Shown: positions 24,982 to 32,797, counted from the stretch's first letter. The stretch is DNA of 64,000 nt from Lautropia dentalis (GCF_003892345.1 NZ_RRUE01000001.1:1147008-1211007), one strand, 5' to 3'. A program made the numbers and translations. The notes: generated from the letters alone by a model not told the origin.

Positions 24982-25830
24982 TCAGGCATCCGCCCCGCGC
25001 AGCAGGTCATTGATGGCGGTCTTGGCCCGGGTCTGGGCATCGACACGCTTGACGATGACGGCACACGCGAGATGGACGCTTCCATCCTTCGACGGCAGGC
25101 TGCCCGGCACCACCACCGATCCGGCCGGAACACGGCCTTGGTAGATGCGGCCGGTCTCGCGCTCGTAGATCTTGGTGGACTGGCTCAGGAACACGCCCAT
25201 CGCCAGCACCGAGTTCTCTTCGACGATCACACCCTCGACCACCTCGGAGCGCGCGCCGATGAAGCAGTTGTCCTCGATGATGGTGGGGTTGGCCTGCAGC
25301 GGCTCCAGCACGCCGCCAATGCCGACACCGCCCGACAGGTGGACGTTCTTGCCGATCTGTGCGCACGACCCGACGGTCGCCCAGGTGTCGACCATCGTGC
25401 CTTCGTCGACATACGCGCCGATATTGACGTAGGAGGGCATCAGCACGACGTTCTTTCCGATGAACGAACCGCGGCGCGCGACGGCGGGCGGCACCACGCG
25501 GTAACCTGCCCTTGCAAACGCTTCCGCGCTCATGCCATCGAACTTGGTGGGCACCTTGTCGAAGAACTGCAGCATGCCGGCCTGCATCGGTACGTTGTCG
25601 GCCAGGCGGAACGACAGCAGCACGGCCTTTTTCAGCCACTGGTGCACGGTCCAGCGGGCGGCGCCTTCGGCGGCACGGTCGGTGAGGGTGGCCACGCGCA
25701 GGGCGCCGGCATCCAGGCCGGCCAGCACGGACTGCACGGCATCACGGATGTCGGCGGGGGCAGCGGTGGGGCTGAGCGTCTGGCGGTTGTCCCAGGCGGA
25801 TTCGATGATGGCTTGACGGGCGTCGGTCAT
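24982..25830 (-). CDS. dapD: Tetrahydrodipicolinate N-succinyltransferase
   Basis: 282 residues. A helical N-terminal domain is followed by left-handed beta-helix hexapeptide repeats ([49 protein letters not shown]) and a C-terminal VKRVDAQTR segment. It transfers succinyl from succinyl-CoA to tetrahydrodipicolinate in the lysine/meso-DAP branch; the next enzyme, DapC, is encoded at 34361. ATG 25830 overlaps the stop of the preceding metallo-beta-lactamase-fold gene by 4 bp, so both are probably translated from one mRNA. Length and motifs are standard. Confidence 0.96.
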   Translation of the reverse strand: MTDARQAIIESAWDNRQTLSPTAAPADIRDAVQSVLAGLDAGALRVATLTDRAAEGAARWTVHQWLKKAVLLSFRLADNVPMQAGMLQFFDKVPTKFDGMSAEAFARAGYRVVPPAVARRGSFIGKNVVLMPSYVNIGAYVDEGTMVDTWATVGSCAQIGKNVHLSGGVGIGGVLEPLQANPTIIEDNCFIGARSEVVEGVIVEENSVLAMGVFLSQSTKIYERETGRIYQGRVPAGSVVVPGSLPSKDGSVHLACAVIVKRVDAQTRAKTAINDLLRGADA

Positions 25831-27032
25831 GGGGTCCTCGTGTTGGAAGGGGGGATCGGCTGGCCGTCGGCGATACGGTACGCGTCGCCATCCCGGGCCA
25901 GCAGGATGGGGCCATTGTAGTGGCGGGCGATCTCGGCCCGGCTCTGCTTCTGTACGAGCCGGGTACGCTGCATGAAGTGTGACAGCAGCAGCGCACGCGG
26001 CCGGGCGGTCGCGGCGATGCGCCCGATCTCGGCCGGCGGCATGTGCAGGCGCAGGGCGATGGCATCGGTGCTGTCCTGCGGGACGGCATTGGGGGCGACG
26101 AACAGGTCGGCATCCTTGACCAGCGCATCGAGCGTGTGGCCGATGTTGCTGGTATCGCCCGAAACCACCACGGCACAGCCGTCCTTCTCGATGCGCCAGG
26201 CAAGCGAGGGCAGCAGCCCGTGGGTGATGGGGATGGCCGTCAGGGTGTAGCCGTGGATGGTGGCCCGGTAGTGCGGCTGGGACAGGAAGGAGGGATCGCC
26301 GGAGGCGTCATTCCCGGTGGCAACGGCTTGCGGCTCTGAATGGGATGGGGCTGGTTGCTGGGAGGGTGCCGGCTGCGGCGTGTGTGTCTGCAATGCGCCG
26401 GCAGGCGCGGCCGGGAAGCGCACCAGGGCGTCCACGACGACAGGCTTCAGCGCAAAGTCCCCGTCGCCGGTCAGATAGTCGGACAGATACGACCACGCCC
26501 CCTGTTCGCCGAACAGCCGCTGCAGGAAGGTGGCGGTATCGGGTACCGTGTCGTTGCCGCTGGGGCCGTAGATGGGCAGGTCACGGCTGCGGGTGGAGAA
26601 GAAGGACGCCTTGACCAGGGCCGGCAGGTCGTTGGTGTGATCGACGTGCAGGTGGGTGAACAGCACGGCATGCAGGTCGGCGATCTGGGCACGCACCCGC
26701 TCGAAGGTCTGCGAGGTGCCGGGGCCGAAATCGATGAGGAAGCGGGCGCGGTCTCCCTCGCGCAGCAGGTAGCCGCTGCCGGCACGCTGGTCGGTCAGTT
26801 CCGGGCCGCCGGAGCCGAGCACGACGAGGTTGAGATCGGTGCGGGTGCAGTGGGGAGCCGGGGCGGAAGTCGGGGTTGGAGACGCGGTTGGAGACGTGGC
26901 GGCCGGTGTGCTGGCGGCCTGGGCTGGTACCACCATCAGGGATGGCAGCAGCATGAGGGCATGGGCGAGGGCGCGTGCGAGCGTATGGGTGACGGTGCGC
27001 AGGGAGGAGCGGGCAGCGAAGGCGTGCGACAT
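25827..27032 (-). CDS. Exported metallo-beta-lactamase-fold hydrolase
   Basis: 401 residues. A signal-peptide-like N-terminus (about 1-40, [15 protein letters not shown]) leads into a Thr/Ser/Pro linker. The catalytic core carries [20 protein letters not shown] and the metal motif THLHVDH, then VVSGDTSN and a late LLLSHF, as in RNase Z/arylsulfatase-like members of the superfamily. A low-complexity insertion rich in Pro/Gln/Ser (about 215-245) interrupts the core. It is predicted periplasmic, so an RNase Z role is unlikely; the substrate is unknown. It overlaps dapD by 4 bp, but the lysine pathway offers no obvious role for it. Confidence 0.85.
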   Translation of the reverse strand: MSHAFAARSSLRTVTHTLARALAHALMLLPSLMVVPAQAASTPAATSPTASPTPTSAPAPHCTRTDLNLVVLGSGGPELTDQRAGSGYLLREGDRARFLIDFGPGTSQTFERVRAQIADLHAVLFTHLHVDHTNDLPALVKASFFSTRSRDLPIYGPSGNDTVPDTATFLQRLFGEQGAWSYLSDYLTGDGDFALKPVVVDALVRFPAAPAGALQTHTPQPAPSQQPAPSHSEPQAVATGNDASGDPSFLSQPHYRATIHGYTLTAIPITHGLLPSLAWRIEKDGCAVVVSGDTSNIGHTLDALVKDADLFVAPNAVPQDSTDAIALRLHMPPAEIGRIAATARPRALLLSHFMQRTRLVQKQSRAEIARHYNGPILLARDGDAYRIADGQPIPPSNTRTP

Positions 27033-27223
27033 GGAGGCAGGATACGGACCGGGAGGCGCAAGCGTATCACTGTCGGGCTGGCAGCGTTACTCTGACTGTC
27101 CGGGTGGCTGCATGCTGCAGGGCGCTGTGTCAGCCCTTGTTGTCCTTGTCGTATTCGCGGCTGGCACAGGCGTTCATGACTCGCTGGATGGTGTTGCCGC
27201 ACCATGCATCACGCTCGGAATGT

Positions 27224-27910
27224 TCAGCGCTGCTGCTGGCCGTTTTCCAGCACCCTCAGCCAGACGGACAGCGCTTCGTCCAGCGCGTGAACCATGCCGG
27301 CTGGCAGCGCGGCCAGCATCTGCCGTTCGTTGTCCACATGGGTCGCCACGGCGCGGTCGATCAGCGCCAGCCCCTGTGGCGTGAGCTGCACCAGCAGGCT
27401 GCGGGCGTCATCGGGGTTGGGCAGCCGGCCTATCAGTCCACGTTTTTCGAGCTGTTTGAGCCGGTGCGTCATCGTGCCGGACGTGACCATCAGTGTGGAG
27501 AAAAGCGCCGTGGGACTGAGACGGAACGGGGCGCCGGCACGGCGCAGCGTGGCCAGCATGTCGAACTCCCAGAGCGTCAGGCCGAAGGGCGCAAGGCCGG
27601 CTTCGATGCGCGCTTCCAGCAGTGCGGCGCAACGCTTGAGGCGCCCGATGGGGGCCATCGGGGTGCAGTCCAGGTCGGGGCGCTCGCGCTGCCACTGGGT
27701 GAGGATGGCGTCGACGGCATCCCTGGGGCGTGTGCCGGCCATGGGCATCCAGCCGTTGCTTTTCGCGGCGCCAGGGGCGGTGTCGGGCGCATTGTGGGAT
27801 ACCCCGATCGTGGGAACCGTGTCGGCGCAGGAGGGCTCTGCGGGCGTGGCAGGGGGCTGCCGGGTGTCCGGGGCAGTCGGGGGGGAGTCGGCATGCGGGG
27901 GAGCTGACAT
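27224..27910 (-). CDS. MarR family transcriptional regulator
   Basis: 228 residues, longer than the usual 140-170 because of a Pro/Ala-rich N-terminal extension of about 65 residues. The winged-helix core covers RCAALLEARIEAGLAPFGLT, LTLWEFDMLATL, SGTMTHRLKQLEKRGL and the wing NPDDARSLLVQLT. MarR proteins bind palindromes as dimers and release DNA on ligand binding. It is divergent from an EamA transporter whose promoter carries two TATCTT-N6-AAGATA palindromes (28028-28084), the likely target. Start 27910 is the first ATG; an internal start near MPMAGTRP would give a more typical length. Confidence 0.88.
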   Translation of the reverse strand: MSAPPHADSPPTAPDTRQPPATPAEPSCADTVPTIGVSHNAPDTAPGAAKSNGWMPMAGTRPRDAVDAILTQWQRERPDLDCTPMAPIGRLKRCAALLEARIEAGLAPFGLTLWEFDMLATLRRAGAPFRLSPTALFSTLMVTSGTMTHRLKQLEKRGLIGRLPNPDDARSLLVQLTPQGLALIDRAVATHVDNERQMLAALPAGMVHALDEALSVWLRVLENGQQQR

Positions 27911-28027
27911 GGCGTAATCAGGGCAAATACAGGGAGCAGGTCAGGGCAGATCCGTACAGGTCAGTGCAAGTCAGTGCAAGTCAGGGGGCTGACGTGCTGA
28001 TGATGAGAGCAGATCTTCAACTCCCAT

Positions 28028-28084
28028 GATATCTTGACTTAAAGATATCGGTGCGACAGAATCATGTATCTTGAATTGAAGATA
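28028..28084. promoter_or_regulatory. Two MarR-type operators over the EamA promoter
   Basis: GATATCTT-GACTTA-AAGATATC (28028-28049) is a 22-bp palindrome with a 6-bp spacer. TATCTT-GAATTG-AAGATA (28067-28084) is a second copy. A candidate promoter, TTGACT (28034-28039) with CAGAAT (28057-28062) at 17-bp spacing, starts inside the first site and ends before the second. A bound dimer would block it. This fits repression of the transporter by the divergent MarR protein. Confidence 0.65.
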
Positions 28085-28097
28085 AATGCGGAGCGCC

Positions 28098-28991
28098 ATG
28101 TCTTCCTCCCGTTTCCCCTGGCCCGATCTGCTGCTCACCGCGCTGGCACCCATGATCTGGGGCTCGACCTACATCGTGACCTCGCAGCTGCTGCCGCCGG
28201 ACCGGCCGTTCACGGCGGCCTGTATCCGGGCGCTGCCGGCGGGGGTGCTGCTTCTGCTCTTCACCTCCCGGATGTTTCGCCGGGAAGAGGGTCGTCGTGC
28301 CGGTGGTTTGTCCCGTTTCGTCCGGTTGCTGATACTGGCCGCACTCAACATCGGTGTCTTTCAGGCCCTGCTGTTCGTCGCGGCCTACCGGCTGCCGGGT
28401 GGATTGGCGGCGGTATTGGGCTCGGTGCAGCCGCTGATCGTGATGCTGCTTGTCTGGGCGGTGGATGGCGTCAGGCCGCTGGCCGCCACGCTGCTGTCGG
28501 CTGTGGCGGGTGTGATCGGCATGGCCATGCTGCTGCTCTCACCGCAGACGGTGTTCGATGGGCTGGGCATTGGCGCAGCGCTGCTCGGCGCCGTATGCAT
28601 GGCGACGGGCGTATGGTTGACGCGTCGCTGGCAGATGGACATGCCGGTGCTGGCGCTGACGGGCTGGCAGTTGCTGCTGGGTGGGCTGATGCTGCTGCCA
28701 CTGGCGCTGTGGGTCGATTTGCCGCTGCCGGTGCTGACACCGGTGCAATGGGGCGCCTACGCCTACCTGTGCGTGGCCGGTGCGCTGGTGGCTTATGCGC
28801 TGTGGTTTCGGGGACTGGGCCGTCTGCCGGTGGAGGCGGCTGCATCGCTGGGACTGCTCAGTCCGCTGACGGCGGTACTGCTGGGCTGGGTGCTGCTGGG
28901 GCAGTCGATCACAGGCGTGGCAGGGGTGGGGCTGGTGATCGTGCTGGCCAGTGTGTTTGGCGTGCAGTGGAGCACGGCGCGGCGGCGGTGA
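28098..28991 (+). CDS. EamA/DMT family transporter
   Basis: 297 residues, about ten hydrophobic segments in two EamA repeats (LLLTALAPMIWGSTYIV opens the first; YLCVAGALVAYALWFRGLG and LGLLSPLTAVLLGWVLLGQ are in the second). DMT/EamA proteins export amino acids, metabolites or drugs; the paired MarR regulator suggests an inducible export function, but the substrate is not visible. ATG 28098 follows GGAG; an ATG at 28086 without a Shine-Dalgarno would add four residues. Confidence 0.9.
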   Translation: MSSSRFPWPDLLLTALAPMIWGSTYIVTSQLLPPDRPFTAACIRALPAGVLLLLFTSRMFRREEGRRAGGLSRFVRLLILAALNIGVFQALLFVAAYRLPGGLAAVLGSVQPLIVMLLVWAVDGVRPLAATLLSAVAGVIGMAMLLLSPQTVFDGLGIGAALLGAVCMATGVWLTRRWQMDMPVLALTGWQLLLGGLMLLPLALWVDLPLPVLTPVQWGAYAYLCVAGALVAYALWFRGLGRLPVEAAASLGLLSPLTAVLLGWVLLGQSITGVAGVGLVIVLASVFGVQWSTARRR

Positions 28992-29170
28992 GGAGGATCA
29001 TGGGCCAGGAGAGGTCTGCTGGCGGGTGTTGCGGGTCTGTGCGGATGCCTGCAAACGGCATGGCGCCTTGCTGATGCAGGGGCCTGGAGATGATGCGATG
29101 TACTCATGACTGAATTCATGCATTCATATTTTTAATGAATTTTCAAAAAATTATTCTTGAGAGTGATTTC

Positions 29171-29788
29171 ATGAACAATGCCATCAGAGAGACGCTGGTA
29201 TCGCGCGTATCCGCCAACCGTTTCGTACCCGGTCAGACGCTGGATGAACACACCATTCAGGAACTGGTTGCGCAGGCAACCCGCGCGCCCACGGCATGGA
29301 ATCTTCAGAACTGGCGTTTTGTGGCCGTGCAGTCTCAGGACGCAAAGACAAGGCTCAGGGATGCTGCCTTTGGACAGCAGAAGATCGTCGATGCCGCCGT
29401 GGCCTTTGTGATCTGTGGCATGCTGGACGATGCACCGAAGCTGGCGGCACGGTTGCAGCCCAGTGTGGATGCTGGTCTGCTGCCGGCCGATGTGGCCGCA
29501 GCCTGGGCGGAGCATGCACGTGCAGGCCATATGCACAATTCATCGGCACGCCGGGATGAGGCCATCCGTTCCGCCTCGCTGGCCGGCATGGCATTGATGC
29601 TGGCCGCGCATGGCATGGGGCTGGACTCCTGTCCCATGAGTGGCTTCGATGCGCATCAGGTACGCGAGGCGCTCGGGCTGGCGGACGATGCGTTGCCGGT
29701 GCTGATCGTGGCAGTGGGGCGCGCCACGGCGGATCAGGGACCGCAGAAACATCGCCGGCCGGTGGCAGAGGTGCTGCAGATCCTGTGA
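29171..29788 (+). CDS. Nitroreductase family flavoprotein
   Basis: 205 residues. Starts RETLVSRVSANRFVPGQTLDE, then RAPTAWNLQNWRFVAVQ (FMN phosphate region) and a later SLAGMALMLAAHGMGLDSCPM, as in NAD(P)H-dependent nitroreductases. These enzymes reduce nitroaromatics, quinones or flavins using FMN. The upstream 60 bp is strikingly AT-rich, and ATG 29171 follows GAGAG. The last ten codons (RPVAEVLQIL and stop) belong to a sequence found again at 30490 and 31432, where it is not attached to a gene. This suggests the 3' end was the target of the rearrangement that brought in the toxin-antitoxin genes. Confidence 0.88.
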   Translation: MNNAIRETLVSRVSANRFVPGQTLDEHTIQELVAQATRAPTAWNLQNWRFVAVQSQDAKTRLRDAAFGQQKIVDAAVAFVICGMLDDAPKLAARLQPSVDAGLLPADVAAAWAEHARAGHMHNSSARRDEAIRSASLAGMALMLAAHGMGLDSCPMSGFDAHQVREALGLADDALPVLIVAVGRATADQGPQKHRRPVAEVLQIL

Positions 29789-29846
29789 ATTGCACCATCC
29801 TTCCGGTTCAATCCTGCGCAATGCTCCGCGCGATCATGGCAAGCAG
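29755..29846. repeat. Junction repeat, copy 1
   Basis: Contains the nitroreductase 3' end (CCGGTGGCAGAGGTGCTGCA), about 30 bp of spacer, and in reverse orientation the tail of the TetR coding sequence (minus strand CATGATCGCGCGGAGCAT). It aligns without large gaps to 30490-30573 and 31432-31522. Confidence 0.8.
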
Positions 29847-29918
29847 CCGTCGCCGTCAGTTCCATTCTCTCGAGGCTGGTTTGACGGTCCATGTGTGGCG
29901 TTATTCTGGAGGAGACGT

Positions 29919-29930
29919 TATACTTGTATA
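29919..29930. promoter_or_regulatory. Putative autoregulatory operator of the RHH-RelE pair
   Basis: TATACTTGTATA is a perfect-arm palindrome (TATAC-TT-GTATA) overlapping a good -10 box (TATACT), 25 bp before the antitoxin ATG. Ribbon-helix-helix antitoxins usually bind such sites. No convincing -35 box was found. Confidence 0.5.
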
Positions 29931-29954
29931 GCAGTTTGACCAGGAGCCAAATCC

Positions 29955-30179
29955 ATGCTTGCCATTCGCCTGCCTGCCGAAGTGGAGAGTCGCCTTGACG
30001 CCCTGGCCAAGGCCACTGGGCGTACCAAGACTTTCTATGCCCGCGAGGCCATCCTCGAGTATCTGGATGATCTTGAGGATCTGTATCTGGCAGAGCAGCG
30101 CCTGATCGACATTCGGGCCGGAAAGACCCAGACTGTACCGCTCGATGAGGTGATGAAGCGTCATGGCCTGGAGGGTTGA
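29955..30179 (+). CDS. Ribbon-helix-helix antitoxin, RelB/DinJ-like
   Basis: 74 residues. MLAIRLPAEVESRLDALAKATGR is a typical RHH strand and first helix, followed by KTFYAREAILEYLDDLEDLYLAEQ. The tail KTQTVPLDEVMKRHGL is the toxin-binding segment seen in RelB/DinJ antitoxins. It pairs with the RelE-type toxin gene, which starts 17 bp before its stop, so translation is coupled. ATG 29955 follows CAGGAG. The upstream palindrome at 29919 is the probable autoregulation site. The module lies between two copies of the nitroreductase/TetR junction repeat. Confidence 0.92.
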   Translation: MLAIRLPAEVESRLDALAKATGRTKTFYAREAILEYLDDLEDLYLAEQRLIDIRAGKTQTVPLDEVMKRHGLEG

Positions 30180-30435
30180 AATCGACCCTGCGGCAGTGCG
30201 CGAGCTGGACAGGGTGGACCCGCAGGTTGCCCGACGCATTCTGGCCTTTCTGCATGGTCGGGTGGCCCAGCTCGACGATCCGCGCAGCATTGGCGAAGCG
30301 CTCAGGGGGGCGAAGCTCGGTGCGTTCTGGAAGTACCGGGTCGGGGACTACCGACTGATCGCCAGCATCGAGGACAGCGTGCTGCGCATCCTCGTGGTGC
30401 GCATCGGCAACCGTCGGGACGTGTACCGGAAATGA
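30163..30435 (+). CDS. RelE/ParE family toxin
   Basis: 90 residues. MAWRVEIDPAAVRELDRVDP, GEALRGAKLGAFWKYRVGDYRLIASIED and VLRILVVRIGNRRDVYRK follow the RelE core with conserved YRVGDYR and a C-terminal RxxVY. RelE toxins cleave mRNA in the ribosomal A site; ParE relatives target gyrase; the sequence looks more RelE-like. It overlaps the antitoxin gene by 17 bp. Its last 66 bp, including the stop, are duplicated at 31308-31373. It looks full-length and intact. Confidence 0.92.
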   Translation: MAWRVEIDPAAVRELDRVDPQVARRILAFLHGRVAQLDDPRSIGEALRGAKLGAFWKYRVGDYRLIASIEDSVLRILVVRIGNRRDVYRK

Positions 30436-30928
30436 AGCCCAGGGCGGGATTCAATCGGAATGGCCGTGGCAGAAGCTGACAGACCGTATCTGCCGGTGGC
30501 GGAGGTGCTGCAGATCTGTGAGTTGCAGCATTCTGCCCGTTCAATCTCTCGCAATGCTTCGTTCGATCATGGTCCGTCCATTCCTGGGGCGCCGTCTGGT
30601 TCTGGTCCCGAAGTACGTCTGTCAGGAACTCCTGAGCGGTTACCCATACAGTCTCGTAGTCGATGTCGAAATAGCCGTGCGCCATGCGGTTGCGCATGCC
30701 ACGCATCTGACGCCAGGGAATCTCTGGGTGGTTTTCAGCGACATCCGGGTAGCGGTTCAAGATTCTGGTGGCTGCCTCCCCCATGACTATGAACTTCATC
30801 ATGACGGCATCCTGGACGAATTCGTCTTCCAGAAACTCCGACAGCTCCATCCCTTCGAGGTATTGCTGCGCCCCTGTTGCGGCCCGCCGTATGTGGTCGA
30901 GGTAATCCGGCAGCCGGGGGTCACTCAT
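30302..30928 (-). CDS. hepT: HepT-like HEPN toxin with abnormal C-terminal extension
   Basis: The first 115 or so residues form a DUF86/HepT HEPN domain: helical, with MKFIVMGEAATRIL and the RNase motif RNRMAHGY (R-x4-H-x-Y). HepT ribonucleases are neutralised by MntA nucleotidyltransferases, which polyadenylylate the motif tyrosine. Here the frame does not stop after the domain but continues about 90 residues through junction repeat copy 2 and antisense to the relE 3' end, giving Pro/Arg/Cys-rich sequence unlike any HEPN protein. The extension probably reflects loss of the native stop by rearrangement. ATG 30928 overlaps the mntA stop by 4 bp. Confidence 0.85.
   Translation of the reverse strand: MSDPRLPDYLDHIRRAATGAQQYLEGMELSEFLEDEFVQDAVMMKFIVMGEAATRILNRYPDVAENHPEIPWRQMRGMRNRMAHGYFDIDYETVWVTAQEFLTDVLRDQNQTAPQEWTDHDRTKHCERLNGQNAATHRSAAPPPPADTVCQLLPRPFRLNPALGFISGTRPDGCRCAPRGCAARCPRCWRSVGSPRPGTSRTHRASPP
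30370..30573. repeat. Extended junction repeat, copy 2
   Basis: Begins within the relE 3' end (GAGGACAGCGTG) and runs through the noncoding segment GAAGCCCAGG-CGGGATTC-A-CGGAA-GGCCGTGGCAGAAGCTGACAG to the nitroreductase-tail/TetR-tail junction at 30490-30573. The whole 204 bp is repeated in direct orientation at 31308-31522 with scattered substitutions. Confidence 0.85.
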
Positions 30929-31215
30929 ATCGGCTGGGCCTCTGCCACGACTTTGGCCCGAAACCTCTTCGGCAAATCACCAGGCGTCAGCACATCCACC
31001 CTTACGCCCAGAAGGGCGTTCAGGTCTTCGTACAATCCGCCCAGGTCGAATAACGTCGCGCCCGGCAACTTGTCCACGAGAATGTCGATATCGCTTCCCT
31101 CACGGTCGGTTCCATGCAGGACCGAGCCGAAGATGCGCGGGTTTGTGGTCCGGTATCGGCTGACCGCTTCGCGTACGGCGGCGCGGTTGGCATCAAGAAT
31201 GTCTGATGGCCTCAT
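30925..31215 (-). CDS. mntA: MntA-like nucleotidyltransferase antitoxin
   Basis: 96 residues. The minimal nucleotidyltransferase signature is RIFGSVLHGTDREGSDIDILVD (GS-x-x-x-G followed by SDIDILVD), with GLYEDLNALLGVRVDVLTPGDLPKRF after it. In characterised MntA-HepT pairs this enzyme inactivates HepT by adding AMP residues to a tyrosine. It lies immediately upstream of hepT with a 4-bp ATGA overlap. Start ATG 31215 gives the normal family length. The pair is in opposite orientation to the RelE module and lies between direct repeats (30370-30573 and 31308-31522). Confidence 0.92.
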   Translation of the reverse strand: MRPSDILDANRAAVREAVSRYRTTNPRIFGSVLHGTDREGSDIDILVDKLPGATLFDLGGLYEDLNALLGVRVDVLTPGDLPKRFRAKVVAEAQPI

Positions 31216-31307
31216 GAAGGGGGGCGGTTTCGTTCAGTAGAATGATCTACTTTGCCATAGCAGGCCGGTTCAGTCGACCAGGCGTTGCTGGCCGCGTCGT
31301 TCATGCC

Positions 31308-31373
31308 GAGGACAGCGTGTTGCGCATCCTCGTGGTGCGTATCGGCAACCGTCGGGACGTATACCGGAAATGA
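31308..31373 (+). pseudogene. 3' remnant of a relE toxin gene
   Basis: Encodes EDSVLRILVVRIGNRRDVYR plus Lys and a TGA stop, nearly identical to the last 22 codons of the intact relE at 30163-30435. It has no start and is cut off upstream by the sequence ahead of mntA. It is the left part of extended junction repeat copy 3. Confidence 0.85.
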
Positions 31374-31522
31374 AGCCCAGGACGGGATTCGACCGGAACG
31401 GCCGTGGCAGAAGCTGACAGACAGACCGTATCCGCCGGTGACGGAGGTACTGCAGATCCTGTGAGTTGCAGCATTCTGCCGGTTCAATCCTGCGCCATGC
31501 TCCGGCCGATCATGGCAAGCAG
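31308..31522. repeat. Extended junction repeat, copy 3
   Basis: Direct repeat of 30370-30573. It contains the relE remnant, a detached nitroreductase tail (CCGGTGACGGAGGTACTGCA, stop at 31462-31464) and, at its right end, the genuine 3' end of the TetR gene. No other gene lies between this repeat and the mntA start. Confidence 0.85.
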
Positions 31523-32095
31523 TATTGCCGTTAGCTCGGCCATGGCCTGATCGCGGGAAATGTCACCCCGGACTGCGGCATCCGACAGGGCATCGGCAGC
31601 CCCCAGCATGGCCCACAGCGCGGCGGATGACAGAGCAGACCCGCGGCAGAAGGGGGCAAAGAAAGTCCGGCATTTTTCCATGAAAGCCATCTGGTAGCGG
31701 CGCTTGACGGCCGCCAGTTCCGGCGAACCGCTGAGAGCGGCCAGCACGTCCGGTATCTCGCGTCCCTGGGTCAGCACGCATTCCACATAGCGCTGCGCGA
31801 CGATCGCCGCCCGTTCCTGGGGCGTTGGTCCTGCCGATGCCATGGCTGCATCGATGATGGCGTTCTGCCGCACGTCGAAGTCTTCGTACAGCGCGGCCAG
31901 CAGGCCATTGCGGCTGCCGAAGTGATCGTAGGCGACCGGTTTGGTCACACCCGCCGTTTCGGCCAGACGTCCCAGCGTCAACGGGGCCGTACCCTCGCTG
32001 CGGATCAGTGCCCATGCGGTATCGAGCAGCTGGCGCTGGCGGTCGGGGCGCGACAGACGGCGTTTCGTGCCGGACAACGGCGTTGCTGTGGTCAT
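31484..32095 (-). CDS. TetR/AcrR family regulator
   Basis: 203 residues. N-terminal helix-turn-helix: RQRQLLDTAWALIRSEGTAPLTLGRLAETAGVTKPVAYDHFGSRNGLL. The ligand-binding half has no recognisable subfamily signature. ATG 32095 overlaps the stop of the upstream NAD(P)H oxidoreductase gene by 4 bp, so the regulator is co-translated with the enzyme and probably controls that operon. The final codons (IGRSMAQD and stop) lie within junction repeat copy 3; degenerate versions of the same tail occur at about 29820-29846 and 30541-30573. Confidence 0.92.
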   Translation of the reverse strand: MTTATPLSGTKRRLSRPDRQRQLLDTAWALIRSEGTAPLTLGRLAETAGVTKPVAYDHFGSRNGLLAALYEDFDVRQNAIIDAAMASAGPTPQERAAIVAQRYVECVLTQGREIPDVLAALSGSPELAAVKRRYQMAFMEKCRTFFAPFCRGSALSSAALWAMLGAADALSDAAVRGDISRDQAMAELTAILLAMIGRSMAQD

Positions 32096-32721
32096 TGTTG
32101 CCTCTGCAGCAGCGGAGCCGGCAACGACAGCGCTGATGGAAGCATCTCCGGAATACGCCGGCCGATGTCCCGGGCGCTGGCCAGTGCCGAATCGGGATAG
32201 CCATCGTCCGAGGCCAGCAGCAGTGTCGAGCTGGCCACCGGCGCACCGCAGTAGTCGAAGATGCCGTGCTCGATCTGTGTGCGCATGGCACCGAAGTAGC
32301 CGTGCCGCGCATAGGTGCGCAGCGTGGCACCTCCCAGGGCGAGCAGATGCACCGGCAGGTGCCCAAGCTTCTTGACGAGCGTGCCGTTGGCATGCTCCTC
32401 ATAGGCCCAGCCCTGTGTGAACACACGCTCGATCCAGCCCTTGAGCAGGGCGGGGAACGACCACCAGTACACCGGATAGACCAGCACCAGCGCATCGGCG
32501 CGGGCCAGGCGCTGCTGTTCGGCCAGCACATCGGCCGGCGGCTGGCCGGCCTTGATGTTGACCGCAATGTCGGCCGCGGTGATGCGTGGATCGAAGCCTT
32601 CGGCCGCCAGATCGGCGATGTCGGCAGTGTGGGGCGCCGGCAGGCTGTGGGCGATTTCGGCGGCCACGGCGTGGGTGAGGGACTGGGGATTGGGGTGAGA
32701 GACGACGATGAGGGTGTGCAT
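32092..32721 (-). CDS. NAD(P)H-dependent flavodoxin-fold oxidoreductase (MdaB/KefF/NQO family)
   Basis: 209 residues. HTLIVVSHPNPQSLTHAVA is the N-terminal FMN phosphate loop of the flavodoxin-2 family. LVLVYPVYWWSFPALLKGWIERVFTQGWAY is the family's central signature, and LLALGGA follows. Such enzymes reduce quinones by two electrons, protecting from redox stress. It is the first gene of an operon with a TetR regulator (4-bp overlap). ATG 32721 follows CAGGAG; upstream codons reach into a palindromic repeat at 32742-32797 and are not conserved. Confidence 0.92.
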   Translation of the reverse strand: MHTLIVVSHPNPQSLTHAVAAEIAHSLPAPHTADIADLAAEGFDPRITAADIAVNIKAGQPPADVLAEQQRLARADALVLVYPVYWWSFPALLKGWIERVFTQGWAYEEHANGTLVKKLGHLPVHLLALGGATLRTYARHGYFGAMRTQIEHGIFDYCGAPVASSTLLLASDDGYPDSALASARDIGRRIPEMLPSALSLPAPLLQRQQ

Positions 32722-32741
32722 GGCAGGGGCTCCTGAGTGTT

Positions 32742-32797
32742 GGCGCGTGTCGTGGGCCCATTCGTCTCCGTGCTGGCGCATGAGTCCATGACACGCT
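32742..32797. repeat. Minimal copy of the dispersed palindromic element
   Basis: GCGTGTCGTGGGCCCATTCG (from about 32744) and the inverted CATGAGTCCATGACACGC (ending 32797) form one imperfect hairpin with almost no interior. It is the terminal repeat pair of the element at 47343 brought together. It sits just upstream of the oxidoreductase gene, in or near its promoter. Confidence 0.6.

Noticed and set aside
31212-31487. 91-codon minus-strand frame between mntA and TetR
   Set aside because: Entirely within junction repeat copy 3 and antisense to the relE remnant; a parallel frame in copy 2 is the aberrant tail of HepT.
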